Notes under the pieces: model-generated
Database searches by the model: none
Told to the model about the DNA's origin: nothing
What the model saw: only the letters and a program-made list of their open reading frames with translations
Shown: piece by piece, positions 11,176 to 24,435 of the stretch
How the letters are laid out: the number at the start of each line of letters is the position of its first letter
Numbering within the stretch: the first letter of the stretch is position 1
Made by a program: the position numbers and the translations under genes
Assembly (NCBI GenBank): GCA_016169945.1
Contig: JADLSH010000052.1
Coordinates: 620,001 to 684,000 of the forward strand
Direction of reading: 5' to 3'
Source of the DNA: Trachythela sp. YZ-2020
Taxonomy: Eukaryota; Cnidaria; Anthozoa; Malacalcyonacea; Clavulariidae
DNA length: 64,000 nt

Positions 11176-12351
11176 TGTTTGCACCATTTCTAGTAACATA
11201 GTAGCTGTTAACAGTGCTATGTCTGCACGGTTTATATATCAGCATGTTATTCACGTTCTGTTGGCGTAGAGAGCAAACTTCGTCAAAATATATAACAGAA
11301 CTAGAATCTTGCATGACATCTTGTCACAAAGAACTGCAATGATACCTTTTCTCTCAATTTTGGTAATAAGCAAAATATAGGCGGAAAGCTTTTATTTCGG
11401 GAATTAATAAACCCATATGGCCGTAATCAGCCCTAGATAAACATCATTTTACAATAATCTCCCACAATATAAGACAAAAGTGGACAATTACGTCAAAACT
11501 AGGCCCGAAATTAAAGACAGCCTAAGATTGTTGTTCAAAACAAAGGGGAAGTTGTCTTACAGAGTAAATAAATTAATATATACAAACTAAATTTCGAAAC
11601 ATTCGGAAAAATCACTTTGCCTTCACACGGCAACTGCCTAGTGACGTCATGAAGTCAATTAACCTGCAAACGAATGCGCCACCTGCCGAATAAATGCCCT
11701 AAGTCTAGGCTGACCGACGCCATATCAAATCGCTCCTTTAATTAAACAAGAGCAGAAGCCCTAGATACTAGGTTTTGTTGTTAACAAAAATCCGTCACCC
11801 GAGATCTATAAGATCGTGATTGGAGAAAACACAAAAGGGGAAAAGTTGCCGGATTGCCCCCGTGACTAAATATAGTTGTATTAATTAAAAGTTAATAAAT
11901 ATTTAACTACATACGTACGTATGTGTTAATATGACATCTCATTGCAAACATTTTGGGGAGTATTCATTTCTAGAACGGGGGGGGGGGAGGTGGGGAGTGC
12001 CGGAGGAATCGCTATAAGCTGCAATGTACCGACCCTATTACGCTTGCTTAAAAAATTGACCCTCCCCTTGACTATAACTGACTCTTTGTAATTCCTCCTC
12101 ATCCCATCAACTTCCACTCAAGAGAGACATGCCAAATTTATTTCGACCAAAAATTGAAACTAATTCGAGAACTTACCTTCCAGTATACCGTTTCGGTACT
12201 ATGCAAAAATATACCAATTGATTTAGAGCAAATACAAATGTCAAACAGTACGTTTTAAGAGACAATACAATAGTGCAATTAGAAACGCAATCTATCTATC
12301 CATTATAATTTGCCCAGCTAAATCAAATGCATATTAGTTCCTTTCTCTAAA
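11176..12351. other. Intergenic, no gene recognised
   Basis: AT-rich sequence with a G homopolymer tract at 11,977-11,987 and no coding or RNA signal I can support. Confidence 0.5.
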
Positions 12352-12695
12352 CAGGGCTAAAAACAACAGCCGGTTGGTTGCCGGACCGGTCATTTTCAGA
12401 ATGAGTGAAATACAGCAAATACTAAAAAAGATCACTATTAATGAGCGATATATGATTTTATTACTTAATACGCATACACTAAACACTTACAGATGTGAAA
12501 GAAATGATAAGAAAATTTTCTTTAGACCTCGCTTTTAGAAATCAGGTTGTAAAACAGTCAACGTTATGAAATATAGACCCCGAAGAAAAAGACGAGTTAA
12601 CATTCTGTGAGAACCCGAAGAAAAAGACGAGTTAACATTCTATCGCAAAATATACAAATTTGACCGGTAAAAATGACGTTGGAAATTTAGCCCTG
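12352..12695. mobile_element. hAT-like MITE, CAGGGCTAAA termini
   Basis: Left end CAGGGCTAAAAAC, right end complement CAGGGCTAAATTT; both are followed internally by a CGGTCA-type block. 344 bp. The expected 8-bp target duplication is not seen, so the ends or flanks have changed. It contains a 26-bp direct duplication (starting CGAAGAAAAAGACGAG at about 12,579 and 12,614). Confidence 0.5.
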
Positions 12696-12859
12696 CGGCT
12701 AGATACTATAAAGTAAGCGAATAATCATTCAGTGATCCCCCATTTCTAGTGTTATTAAAACAGGTTGAACCCCTGTTATTTAATGACCCACCCCTGGATT
12801 CCTTCTGCCCCCCTTCTAAAAAATGAGTGCTCCGTTATGTGTCTGGTGTTCAACAAAAT

Positions 12860-13904
12860 ATCAAAGGGATTCATTACCTGGCGATTTTGCAGCCCAACGT
12901 CCCCTTAATTCCAGATTAGTAACCGAGCTGAAACCGACAGCCCGTGCTGGTATTTTAGCGCGGTTTGGGCTACCCGGGTGAAGTTTCATCCTGTGCGGCA
13001 TCAGTATATGCAACAGCAATTTCATACAAGTCAAATGGTAATCAGCATTTAAATGACTGAAATTATAGCAGTATTTTGGGACTTATTACTTCAGCCAGGG
13101 AATGCAGTGATAAAAATATCACTCTGAAACTTGAGACGTACATGTACATGGTTTAACTTCACTCAGCCAGGGCTGAATCGTACAATATATGATTGTGAAA
13201 CGATTTCAGCCCGGGCAGAAAATCATCCATCTACTTAGTCCCGAAGTCACGTATTCATTTCGATACATTAACCAATTTAACACTATAAAATATCTATCTC
13301 GCGGGTCTTTCCCCAGGCGCTTCGCTAACTTTATTACCGTGAAGCAGTGTAAGTGGCCAAATCTGATGAACCGCCATCGACATTTGTCATCACTTCTAGC
13401 TTTCCATTCGGGTCGGCTGACTAACCCCCGATATATATATCAAGTTGACCAACATAAATCATAAGTAAATACACACGATTAAATACTTAAATGCAAATCC
13501 GATAAAACACACGTCAAATAATATTGCAAGCCTGATGAAAATTTTAATAAGAAATACAAAAATGTAGAATGTATCACAATACTAACAACAATACAGAAAT
13601 TTACAAATTAAACTTGAATATGATAACCAATTACATGCTATATCTTTAGTTATCTCTTTAAAAGGACGAGTCGCAAATATTAATATATGGTGTGTAGTAA
13701 AGGAGAAGTAGCTATGTGTCCCAATCTATAGTCCCCTAATTAATTATATTAGAAAGGTCATTTATGGATCTTCTTGTTTCATTGATCTGAAAAAAGATAA
13801 AATTCATTACCCAAAAGTTTGAAAAAACGAATAATTGCTTCCCTCGTGAAATAGAGTTTTAAACGTAATCTTTAAATGTGGCAGTTTACCTGAAACTAAT
13901 TTTT
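12860..13904. other. Left-arm flank 3' of the gene, no gene recognised
   Basis: Matches the right arm. Contains a conserved splice-acceptor-like site (CTTTTTTCAG on the minus strand at about 13,787) that aligns with 62,885. The open frame at 13,189-13,464 is not preserved in the right arm and is unlikely to be coding. Confidence 0.5.
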
Positions 13905-15490
13905 CTATGAAATTGTAGACGACTTGCTATTAGAGAATGAAGGCCTCTTGTTGTTAGAGATTGTAGGAAGCTTGAAGTTAGGGATTGAAGAAGGCTTGAG
14001 GGTAGGAACTGCGGGAAGCGTAAAGTTAGAAGTTGAATGAAGATTGAAGTAAGGGATTAAAGGTTGCGTAATGTTAGGGGTTAAAGGAAGCGTGAAGTCA
14101 GGTAGCTTGAAGTTGGAGATTGAAGAAAAATTTAATTTAGAGAGTGAAAGAAGTTTGTCTTTAGAGACTGAAACGTCTAACGTTTTAGAGCGTGGACGAA
14201 GCACTGTATCTCCAGGTTGATTACTTTTCAAAATTAAACTACGCACGTCTTTAAGAATTGCAGTAAGCTTGAAATTTGGCGTTGAAGGACGCTTAATGAT
14301 AGGAATTGAAGTATGATTCAGGGTAGAGATTAAAGGATGCATGACGTTAGAAATTGAAGGAAGTTTGATGTCAGGGATTAAAGGTTGCGTGATGTTAGAG
14401 AATGAAGGAATCTTTAGGTTAGGGAGTAATGGATGCGTGATGTTAAGTATTAAAGCATGCGTAATGTTTGACATTGAAGGAAGTTTGGAGTCAGAGATTA
14501 CAGGATGCGTGATGTTAGGGATTGAAAGTAGCGTGAAGTTAGATTTTGAAGGCTTGTCTTTAGAAAGTAAAATGTTTAGGTTAGAACGTGGAAGACGCCT
14601 TGGTTGGTTAGCAGAAAACGAACGCCCCATCAATTCAGCGGTTAAGCGAGGCACGTCTTTAGGGATTGTAGGATGCATTAAGTTTGGGATTGGAGGAAGC
14701 TTGGCGTTAGAAACTGAAGGCCATTTGTTGTTTGGGACTGAGAGAGGGTTGATAATCTGAAAAAGCATAATATTTTATATTAATATACGGCTGCTTTCCA
14801 GGCACTCGCGTATTCTATGAGTTCCTAAATACCTCGAATTTTAGCCATGAAAGTTTAGCTCAGCATAGCTAAATATAATTGATACAATTTAGTTAAGAAA
14901 GTACGCAAAAAGCTCGGTTATTAACGTTTCCCTTCAATGTTATAGGGCTTTTGTTTTACTTAATTGCATAATTCTAAATATTAAGTTATGCTGTTTCTTA
15001 TGCAATATTCCCAATCCGAACATGGACCTGATGGAGCAGTTTGGTTCACGATCCAAGTCAAAGCCAATGATTGGAGCTAACTACGAGGATTTGAAATCTG
15101 TATAACTCCGAGTTTGAGGTTTTAAAATGTGGATATCTTATTTTCCCAAATCATTACTAAAGTTGTAGTGAATTCATTCTGATCCAACCTTCTGACTCAC
15201 TTCATACCGGCCCGGTCCTAGGACTGGATCAACTATCCAGTATCACTATGCATAACAACATTTTTGGCTATTTTATAATTATTTAGTCACTATAGTCAGT
15301 AACGAATATACGAGATACGTACGCACAAACGCGCGAAATTTAACAAACGCGTTAACAAATGCGCACTAAATTAAATCATACACACAGTATAACTAAATAT
15401 GCCACTACAGAATTCTATAAACTGGCGCATACTATTTATGTTTGGGAAAGAAGAGGGGAAGGCCGTAGGGACGTAGCGAGTGGGGTATTA

Positions 15491-15718
15491 GCGAGTTTAC
15501 GATTGACGACGCGGTGTGCGAAGACGCCGTAGAACCAAAAAGAAAAATATGAAAACTCACCTTAAAACATACTACGTTGTCAACACGACGTAGAATTGGA
15601 AAATTGCGTTTCGTAGTGCAATAAGACGCCGCGGGAAAAAGTGAAGACACCCCAAACGCACTACTCTTCAGTCCTCTTGCGGCGTCTTCGCACACCGCGT
15701 CGTCAATCGTAAACTCGC
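15491..15718. mobile_element. MITE with 39-bp perfect inverted termini, TATTA duplication
   Basis: 228 bp. The terminus starting GCGAGTTTACGATTGACGAC is repeated exactly in inverse at 15,680-15,718. TATTA flanks both ends (15,486-15,490 and 15,719-15,723). The right arm has the uninterrupted site (GGCTATTACTAT near 59,560), so insertion postdates the duplication or is polymorphic. Confidence 0.9.
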
Positions 15719-16341
15719 TATTACTATAACAAGGAATGGGGAATCGGGGAATGGGAATGGGGAATCGGGGAACGGGGAATGGGATTGGGGAATGGAAAAA
15801 CCCGGAATACTAAAAGCCGGAATCTCTAAAACCCGGAATACAAAAAGCCGGAATCTCTAAAACAAGGAATACTAAAAGCCGGAATCTCTAAAACCCGGAA
15901 CAATAAAAGCCGGAATCTCTAAAACAAGGAATACTAAAAGCCGGAATCTCTAAAACAAGGAATACTAAAATATTAAATTATGTAATCTTTTACATAGACT
16001 TTATATTAATGTAAAAACGGCGCGTAGCTGAAACCGAATAGTGGAAATACGTACCCGAATACATCTTCAAAATTTCTGAGTTTCAAGGCACATGATACTA
16101 TATTGCTCTGTACCGTTGGAAAGAGCGTAAAAATCTGTACAACATATCCGAATTTCAAAGCAATCGTTTAACTAGATTTTGCGCAAATCGTTTCTGAATA
16201 TAGTCTTAATCAGCGCTTTAATTCTATTGTCTGACACGATTGAATATATATTTAGAATTTCGGATTTCAAGGGTTGTGTTACTATCACGCTTTATACCGC
16301 TAAAACTAGATTTGCTCCAAGTCTGTCTCTTAAAGTGTTTT

Positions 16342-16627
16342 TTATTGGGGAGTTATAAAGGATTGGGGAGTTAAAGGATTGGGGAGTTATAAAAGGCGTA
16401 CGAAGTTATAAAGGGCACACGAAAATGCGGGCCGGAGGAAATTAAGGCGGGCGGGAGGAAATTAAGGCGGGCGGGTAGGAGGCGACAAAATTGGGAGAGG
16501 AGAGACAATTGGAGGAGAATCCTCTCCCAATTTTCTCGTCTCCCGCCTGCCCGCTGCCCGTCTTTTCGTGCGCCCTTTATAACTCCCCAATCCTTTAACT
16601 CCCCAATCCTTTATAACTCCCCAATAA
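16342..16627. mobile_element. Palindromic MITE, left arm only
   Basis: 286 bp with termini TTATTGGGGAGTTATAAAGG inverted at the right end. Short GGATTGGGGAGTT repeats and GGCGGGCGGG blocks mirror each other around a centre near 16,510. The right-arm foldback copy lacks it. Confidence 0.75.
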
Positions 16628-16992
16628 AAACCCCTTTCGAATTTCTAAGCAATAGTATGACTGGATTTTGCGCGAATTGTTTCTCAATATAGATGTCTAA
16701 ACTAGAGCACGCGCTGTAATTCTATAGTCTGACACGATGAAAATACTAAGAATTGTATCGTGAATATCTATTTAAAATTCGGATTTTATAGGCTTGCGCT
16801 TTATATCGCTAAAACGGGCGAGAAATTCTATACAACATTTCTAAGCAATAGCATGAATGGATTTTGCGCAAATTGTTTCTGAGTGTAGATGTCTATACTA
16901 TTAAAAGAGGCAAACACCCACTATTGTATCTTAATATTTCGGGTTTAATAGGGTTGTGCAACTATGATGCTTTATAGTACTAAAACGGGTGT

Positions 16993-17219
16993 AGATAGAT
17001 AGATAGATAGATAGAAACTTTATTTAACAACGCTGGCCCCGTCAACCGAAGCTGATTTCCGCCGGGGGCGTGTACATAATAAGTATAGTATTTAAAATTA
17101 TTTACAAAATAAGACACATGATAATATAGTATTAAGGAAATTGATAGTGACTAACGTACTGAACTGGTATAAATCTATTTACAGGATATACAGGGTGTGA
17201 AATATAAATCTATTTACAG
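16993..17219 (-). mobile_element. Retro-insert with GATA microsatellite tail, left arm only
   Basis: Flanked by GGTGT on both sides; the right arm has a single GGTGT at the matching site. It begins with about five GATA repeats followed by a GGCCCCGTC-containing segment, like the 3' end of a LINE inserted in minus orientation with a microsatellite tail. Confidence 0.65.
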
Positions 17220-18647
17220 GGTGTGAAAAATCTATACAACATAGTCGAATTTCGAAGCAATAGTATGAATGGAATTAGCGCAAATTGTTTCTGAATATCG
17301 AAACTCTAAATCACCGCTGTTATTGTTTAGTTAGACATGATGTATTAAACAGGCATGCATGTATTATTGTAGATTTGGCGGTTGAGTAGGATAAATATAC
17401 CTCAAAAATACAACAAGAACTTCGACATGTCATATTATTGTAGCTTGAATATATCTTTAAAGATTTGTGTTATGGTTGTTCTATACCGTTGAAAGGAGCG
17501 TAAAATCTGCACAAGGAGCGCATTTGATGAAACGTGCTTGCAGGCTAACATGGGATCGTCACTGCCGGCGCTAAATTTTGTACAATTGTACATAACATTG
17601 GGTAGGAGCATGATTCAACTTATCCATATATTATGTAGGCTCGTATATTAAAGCAGTTGCATCAAATGCGCTCTTTGTGAAGATTGCTTCGAAATTCGAC
17701 TATGTCTATGCTATTACGCTTTTTCCAAAGATTTACAGCAATATTTTATCAGACGGAATTGAGGTGCCTCTTTAGACTTCTATATAATTATTCAGAAAGA
17801 CTTGAAATAGACTTGAATTTTACAGTCTCTAACACTCAATTTTAAGGCGAAGGGTCCCCATTTTCTTCACAAAAAGCTGTACAAAATCCAGTCATGCGTT
17901 TGCTTCTAAATTTGGTTATATTGTGCAGATTTTTATGCTCCTTCCAACGGTATAGAGTAACCATAACACAAATCTTTAAAGAGATATTCAAGCTACAATA
18001 ATACATATCTGTTTAAAACATCATGTATAACGAAACAATAACAGCGGTGATTTCGAGTTTCGATATTCAGAAACAATTTGCGCAATATCCATTCATACCA
18101 TGGCTTCGAAATTAGACTGTGTTGTATAGATTTTCTCGCCCGTTTTAGCGGCAGAAAGCATCATAGCAGCACATGCCTATAAAACCCGAAATTTTAAGAT
18201 ACAATTCTGGGTGTTTGCATGATTCTGTCAGACTATAGAATTACAGCGCGTGCTTTAGCCGATATCTTACTATTCAGAAACAATTTGCGCAAATTATTTT
18301 AAACCACACATTGACACATATTATATATAAGAAAATTTTATTAGCTAACGTTTCGTTGCTTACAGTACAACATCTTCAGAGCATTTAGACAAATTTTTGC
18401 TGGGCTCTTTTATTCATTTTTAAAATAAGTGTGTATCAATAGCTACTAATTTGCACCGCAAAATCCATTTATGCTATTGCTTAGAAATTAGAGTATGTTG
18501 TATTGATTTTCTCGCCCGTTTTAGCGATATAAAGCATTATTAGCAGCGCAAGCCTATAAAACCCGAATTTTAAATAGATATTCACGATACAATTCTTAGT
18601 ATTTACATCGTGTCAGATCATAGAATTACAGCGCGTGCTCTAGTTTA

Positions 18648-19623
18648 CAGGGTGGTAAAGGGAGGGTTCGGATCACGTTTCACGTGAAGAAAAACAGCCA
18701 TTTCACGTTTCACATGTAAAAAATTAGCCATTTCACGAAAATTGAAAAATACGTTTTCAACTGTGTAAGGTTTACTTTCTACATTGAGTATGTAAAGCCT
18801 TTCTTAATCCGTTACATTATTTTACGTTTTCGAAACTAATTTCACTAATAAAAACTCAACATGGAAACAATTTTTGAAAAACCAACCGATATATGTAGTA
18901 AAAATCAAGAAAATACATGCATTCAATGATATAAACAATACAAACAATGATATAAACGGTAGACAAACTCGACATGGTGAATACAATTTAGTTTGTCCTA
19001 AATTTAATTATGTAACTGAAGGAGGGAAATCTGTAACAGTCAGTAGCATTAAGATATGGAACAATCTCCCCAAAGAGATCAAGAGAAAATCTAGCGTTAC
19101 TTCTTTTAAGTTTGCCCTTAAAAACCACTTCCTGGACTCATATAAGGGTATTGATCGATTTGAACAGTTAATGTGATCAGTAAAGCTTCAGTAAATTGTA
19201 GATATGTATATATATAATCCTAAGATCTCTTCTATCTATAGTTCTCTTTCTAAATAGCTTTATCGTTTTAAAGTAGATATAATCTATAACTTTGTATATA
19301 TTGTATGAGGGCCACAGGTTTTTCAGCTGTATTGCTGTCATGTGTTATTTTTACCCTCTTTAAATAAAGTTGTTCATTCATGCAGTAAAATTGTTGCATC
19401 CAAAGCATTGCTCTTATTGACGATCTCACTTCTCACTACTCGTCCTGTCTTTGTTCCACCAGCCTCAAATAAATTCTCGTTTCACGGACAAAAATTACCG
19501 GCAATCACGGCTCACGGCTGGGGATATAAATCACGTTTCACGACACAAAAATCCGTCATTTCACATTTCATAGGAACAAATATTAGCAATTCACGGCTCA
19601 CGAAAATACCCTTTACCACCCTC
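18648..19623. mobile_element. TIR element (CAGGGTGGTAAAGGG) containing a LINE fragment
   Basis: Left end CAGGGTGGTAAAGGG at 18,648 and its complement CCCTTTACCACCCT at the right end (about 19,609-19,622). The right arm has the empty site CTCTAGTTTAGACATC near 58,165; AGTTTA flanks both sides here. Internal TTTCACG repeats near both ends are typical subterminal motifs. The termini resemble hAT elements, but the target duplication is not a clean 8 bp. Confidence 0.7.
18874..19176 (+). pseudogene. LINE reverse transcriptase, C-terminal tail
   Basis: A 100-codon frame whose second half reads SVTVSSIKIWNNLPKEIKR, then TSFKFALKNHFLDSY and a stop. The order G-x-(K/R)-x-V-x-x-xxxxWNxLPxxI followed by S-F-K-xxLKxHFL is the universal ending of CR1/L2/Jockey-type LINE ORF2 proteins. 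Only the last ~80 residues remain, nested in the element at 18,648-19,623. Confidence 0.75.
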
Positions 19624-22161
19624 ATGAGTTTAGACATCGATATATTGAGAAACAATTTGCGCAAAATCCAGTCATACTATTGCTTAGATATTCGACTATG
19701 TTGTATAGATTCACGCCCGTTTTAGTAGTATAAAGCATGATAGTAACACAATCCTTGAAAACCCGAAATTCTAAATATATATTCAATCGTATCAGACAAT
19801 AGGATTACAGCCCTGATTAAGACTGTATTCAGAAACGATTTGCGAAAATTCTAGTTAATTAAACGATTGCTTAGAAATTCGGATATATTGTACAGATTTT
19901 TACGCTCTTTCCAACGGCACAGAGCAAGGTTCGTATTTCGGTTTCAGCTACGCGTTTTTACATTAATATAAAATCTATATGAAAGATTATATAATTCAGT
20001 ATTTAGGTGTTCCTTGTTTTAGAGATTCCGGCTTTTAGTATTCCGGCCATTTCCGGGTTTTAGAGATTCCGACTTTTAGTATTCCGTGTTTTAGAGATTC
20101 CGGCTTTTAGTATTCCGGGTTTTAGACATTCCGGCTTTTAATATTCCGGGTTTTAGAGATTCCGGCTTTTAGTATTCCGAGTTTTTCCATTCCCAATCCC
20201 CGTTCCCCATTCCCCATTTCTTGTCATAGTAATAGCCGTAGCGAGTGAGGTGTGTGTGGGAGGTGTAACACCCATTCTTTGACACCCTCCACTCCAGATG
20301 CTTTGCTACTTCCTTGGAAGGGCGAGACGGGAAAGTTGTCAGCCCTGGGAGGCCAGGTATGAGATTCGATTCTGCCAGGTTGAATAGACTGACTAAGATT
20401 ATTCATGATGGTATTTTATATAATTATAGTAGCCGCAATAAGACCTCTCTGAAAGTCGATATTATTTTGTGGATCGGACGACCTTCATATAAGCATCAAT
20501 ATTCGATTATGCATTGAAAATGATATAACTCTAAATAGGTCTAACATGAAAATACCAACCCTGCATTTTTTCATGCATCTCTTCTGATTCATACTGCATG
20601 TCCATGGTCGATTATACATTTCATCTGGAAAAATGCCGAACAATCTCCTATCACAATTATGATAAAAGAATTAACACAAAAGGAATATCTAAAGCTAATA
20701 TTTGGCAGAATTTCAAACCACGAAACTGTTATGTCTGCACACCGACGGAAATTATTTCGTCCAAGCTGGTATATATGCGTGGTGGTTCGCGCAAACGTCA
20801 TGGCAACAGGCCGACTGGTGTGGCAGAACAACAACAGCGGCCTTGGGTCATATAGCTATAGCATCTGCAATAATATATCGACTCCTGTTTATAGGGGAGC
20901 GCCTTGGCAGATTTTTAATAACCTCACTTTATCTTATTGAAAGATGCCGAAGCCTGGGATCAGCACCATGCCACATTGGCACATTTCAAACGCGCTGCTG
21001 TGCGTCACAACCAACAGACAAGCTATACGATTGGTTAGTTCTTCGACTATGTTTTACAGACGTTTAAGCTCTTTTATAGCGGTATAAATCATCATAGTAT
21101 ATAGCAAAGGCCTGGGAACCCAACAATCCGGCCAAAATACTCGGTACATGGTTGTATTGAAATTGATATTTTAAAATCATACCTTGCATGTCAGGATGTT
21201 TCCATATAGTTGGGTAGCTCCCTGAAAACAAAAATAGGAACAGAAAATGAATTCGTGAATAATCAGTCTAAAAATCCATCAGAGAAAGTTACGCATGCCT
21301 ACTTCGCGGGTGCCTGTGTCCCGCACGTATAAAGTATGCTTACTTTGGCCAAACATTCCTTTCCCATTAATTAGCCAATCACTGCCCTTATCCTCAAAAC
21401 GTGTGGGGCTTGACCATTGAAAATTTGACCTTGAACTGACAATAATAAAAGTCGCGAATCATCAAAACATTTCGTATCGACAATTTCAGGATTATCTGCC
21501 AAAGCCAATGGAAAGAAATATTTGTAAATTTACATATCTACACTTTCGAAGAAATGTCAATTGTAAATCTATATATATAGTATAAACTTAACCGTATAGT
21601 CTCTACTACACTATTGAACAAATTTAATATCTGCTACATGTTAGTGCATGCCTCAACAAGATTTATTTTCGATATTTTGATGGTTATATATAAGCGTTTA
21701 CGGTTTTACATTATGAATTATCAGATAAACGCAGGAAAATATACTGGACAAAGTATCATTTGCCAAGTTTTTATAACTTATTTTATGATCGAAAATTCAC
21801 TGGCATTGGATTTAAAACTCTCTTCTAAATCTACAGTATTTGCAATTATTTATTTATACAATATTTAAACATATTAAGGTTGAATTGCTTCTTGCGTTTC
21901 AGTTTGTTTATATATCTAGGTCGCATGCGTCAGTCTCTCAGATATTGAAACGTGCATGAAACTTTGAACTTATAGTTCAAGTCTGCCTAATAATACAGTA
22001 ATACACTACTTGTAGTCAGAGGAGGAATGAGGGTCTTCTCGAAATGCAACGTGCGCCGGGGCGGTTGATCATATATATTCAATTTCTCGGCCTGCTCCGT
22101 CATTGTTCGATTGTTGCTCGCTGCGTTCACAACTCAGAGATTAAAAGTAAAATATTTTAAA

Positions 22162-22383
22162 ATGGCGAGTTTTCGCAGTATTACTGGGATGAAAGCTTCT
22201 GAATTAGATGGGCATGAACTTCTTTATGTTCATTGTGTGTCTAAAAACCGTGTGAATATGATCACAGATGGATTACCGTGCGTTCAACTAGAATGCTGCG
22301 AGGTTCATATAAGTTTTATGGACAGTTTGGACATTCGACGAACAGCCCTTATTCCATCAGTTGTTAAAGGCATAAAAATCTAA
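22162..22383 (+). CDS. Small unrecognised transposon ORF, 73 aa
   Basis: Starts MASFRSITGMKASELDGHEL at the first ATG after the left terminus and ends at TAA. A second, downstream plus-strand frame carries the HIRAN-like domain; the two could be joined by splicing, but I see no decisive donor. The sequence has C and H residues (HCV, CVQLECCEVH) without a clear zinc-finger spacing. I do not recognise the family. Confidence 0.3.
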   Translation: MASFRSITGMKASELDGHELLYVHCVSKNRVNMITDGLPCVQLECCEVHISFMDSLDIRRTALIPSVVKGIKI

Positions 22384-22763
22384 GAAATGTTCGCTGATTG
22401 TAGTAGCCCTGCATTGATAGAAGTGCATACCAGTTGCGTTTTCAAGGTGAGATGATTTAAACGCATGCTTTTAATACTGTATATACATAATTTTGATTGA
22501 AATACATTTTGTATATTTACAAAAAAATAGAAACTTTAAAAACAGATAAGATAGATAAGAAATACATACAATGTGTTTACAGTACATAAATATGATTTAA
22601 TCAGTAAAAATGTAGTGAAAATTGATTATAATATATAAATATATTTGATATAATTCAGGGAATAAAATATATTTTTTATTTGTTTTTTATATTAATATTA
22701 AACACGTCATTGTTAGACTAATATTTAAATCCTTTACCTTGACTTTGTTGTTATGTTCCTACT

Positions 22764-23482
22764 CAATGTCATCCCAAGCAGTCCCTCCAGGTGACCCGGA
22801 TATTCAAAATGATGAGCTGGATAATGTACTTCCACCAATACCTTTAGACAATCCAACTGAATGTAATTGTTTTAAACAAATACTAAATCCTGTTTGTTTG
22901 GCAAATATTGATACACGTAGAGAACGAAAATCTGTCTAGTGGTGCTAGTGTTGTGACACTGAGGCAGTGAATGTAGATGAAGTTGAGGAAATTCAACAAT
23001 TGACAGAAATTTTGGATGTGGAAGATACTGCCGTTGGTGGCAATGTGGATGATGAAATGTCTGATGATGAGGACAATAGTTCGGATGTTATATCTATGTA
23101 TTCTGAAAAGTTTGTTGTTGTTGGATCTTGGCAAGAGAACAGATACCAAGCGGCGCTTACAAGGTGCATGTGGAGAAGGTCATCAAACCTAGAGTTGACA
23201 TTCAAAGTGGAACATGAACCAGACAATGTTCGAGATACAAATGCATTTACATTTTTAGTGTTTCACAATGACAACTGGCATATAATTGGCTATTGTGGAT
23301 TAAACAAAATTCCTAAACTCAAACATGCTCTGCATCGAAATGAGGTACATTCAATTACACTAGATACTTTGAAAAGGACATATGCGTACAGAGAAAAAAA
23401 AATATTGTACACTGCATCCTTGCTGATTGTGAAACGAGGACCATGGGATAGGGATGATCCAGGAAATACATATAGGGCCTAA
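22764..23482 (+). pseudogene. HIRAN-like protein in the 7.2-kb transposon, two stops
   Basis: The frame runs from MSSQAVPPGDPDIQNDEL through a CNCF region, hits two TAG codons at about 22,937-22,948, then continues in the same frame with an acidic linker (DDEMSDDEDNSSD) and a domain reading KFVVVGSW, EHEPDNVRDTNAF, NWHIIGYCGL and HALHRNEVHSI. That order (a G-containing first strand, E-x-DN-x-xDxxA, then IGY near a KxxxL helix) is HIRAN-like; in cnidarian genomes similar proteins are common in repeats. The ending KRGPWDRDDPGNTYRA is unusual. The two in-frame stops could fall in an unrecognised short intron, but no good donor/acceptor pair is apparent, so I treat it as broken. Confidence 0.45.
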
Positions 23483-23649
23483 CAGCCATATTGATTGATG
23501 ATTTTGTGCTTGTTGGAAAGGTGGGTAAAGTCCATTGACATGTGTCAGATTGATCACTCAAATGTGCTTACATTTTATAATCAAACAGTAACGTACAATA
23601 TGTCTTTGTATATAGATCAAGAATACCTCAGATCAAGCTCGAGTTCCTA

Positions 23650-24435
23650 ATATATATATTATTGGACTTTTTAACCGGTGAGTGCGTTTCATATTCATTT
23701 GTCACTGTTCCATTTAGCCACCCCCAGTTTGTAGCTTAGTTTAGTTTACATGAGCTTCTGGTCAAAATGCACAGTTATTGTTAAAGATACAAGTTGTATA
23801 CCCTGCCTTCTGAGCATTTATATTCCTGAGATGCAATTAAAGGTGTATGCCGGATGGGAATTTCATATAATCAGACTTGTTGATGGTTGAGTTTAAGGAT
23901 TGGATGAAATTGTGGTCATACCTATTATTATTATAACTTTCTTAATACAGATAAAAGTTGCTGCTTTGTTCTGTTTCTCTTTCAGTATTTCTGTCAAAGA
24001 TGATACACACATAGAGATGAAAGATGGAAACGTTCAGAAATGAAGAGAGATGGAGATAGAATGTCCGGAGATGAAAGATGATAATCTACATATTATTGGA
24101 CCTTTAATCGGTGAGTGCGTTTCGTATTCATATGCCACCATCCCATTTTGCCACCCACAGTTTTACATATGAGCTTGTTATCAAAATACACAGCTAAAGA
24201 TATAAGTTTAATACACTGGCTTCTGAGCATTATTGATATGCCTGAGATGCAATTAAATTTAAGGTGTATATATATGCCACTGCAAAAATTGTGATGGTTG
24301 GGTTTAAGGATTGGATGAAATTGTGGTGATGCCTATTATAACTTTCTTAATACAGATAAAAGTTGCTGCTTTCCTCTGTTTCTCTTTCAGTATTTCTATC
24401 AAAGATGACACACAGAGATGAAAGATGGGAATGAT
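23650..24435. repeat. Tandem duplication of ~430 bp including a splice-acceptor block
   Basis: The unit beginning TATTATTGGAC at about 23,658 recurs at about 24,090 with many small changes. Each copy includes GGTGAGTGCG (donor-like) near its start and a CTGTTTCTCTTTCAG acceptor-like run near its end (about 23,985 and 24,390). This looks like duplication of an intron plus its flanking exon edge in the transposon gene. Confidence 0.8.

Larger units (their letters stand above)
15719..20235. mobile_element. Foldback element with ~2-kb inverted repeats (left arm)
   Basis: Both ends read TATTACTATAACAAG (right end inverted, one change), followed by GGGGAAT-type short repeats, then a tandem array of about 26 bp (CCGGAATACTAAAAG / CCGGAATCTCTAAAA), then about 1.8 kb of inverted-repeat body reaching the centre near 18,000. 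The body has no transposase. It sits in the intron between exons 3 and 4 of the octad-repeat gene, as does its partner at 54,419-59,562. Nested inside are a palindromic MITE, a tailed retro-insert and a TIR element with LINE sequence. The flanks share a CGTAGCGAGTG-like string on both sides, a possible target duplication. Confidence 0.8.

Noticed and set aside
12352..12695. A clean hAT insertion with 8-bp target duplication
   Set aside because: Termini fit hAT, but the flanking 8 bp do not match, so it is listed only as hAT-like.
13189..13464. 91-codon open frame in the left-arm flank
   Set aside because: Not preserved in the right-arm counterpart near 63,200-63,480.
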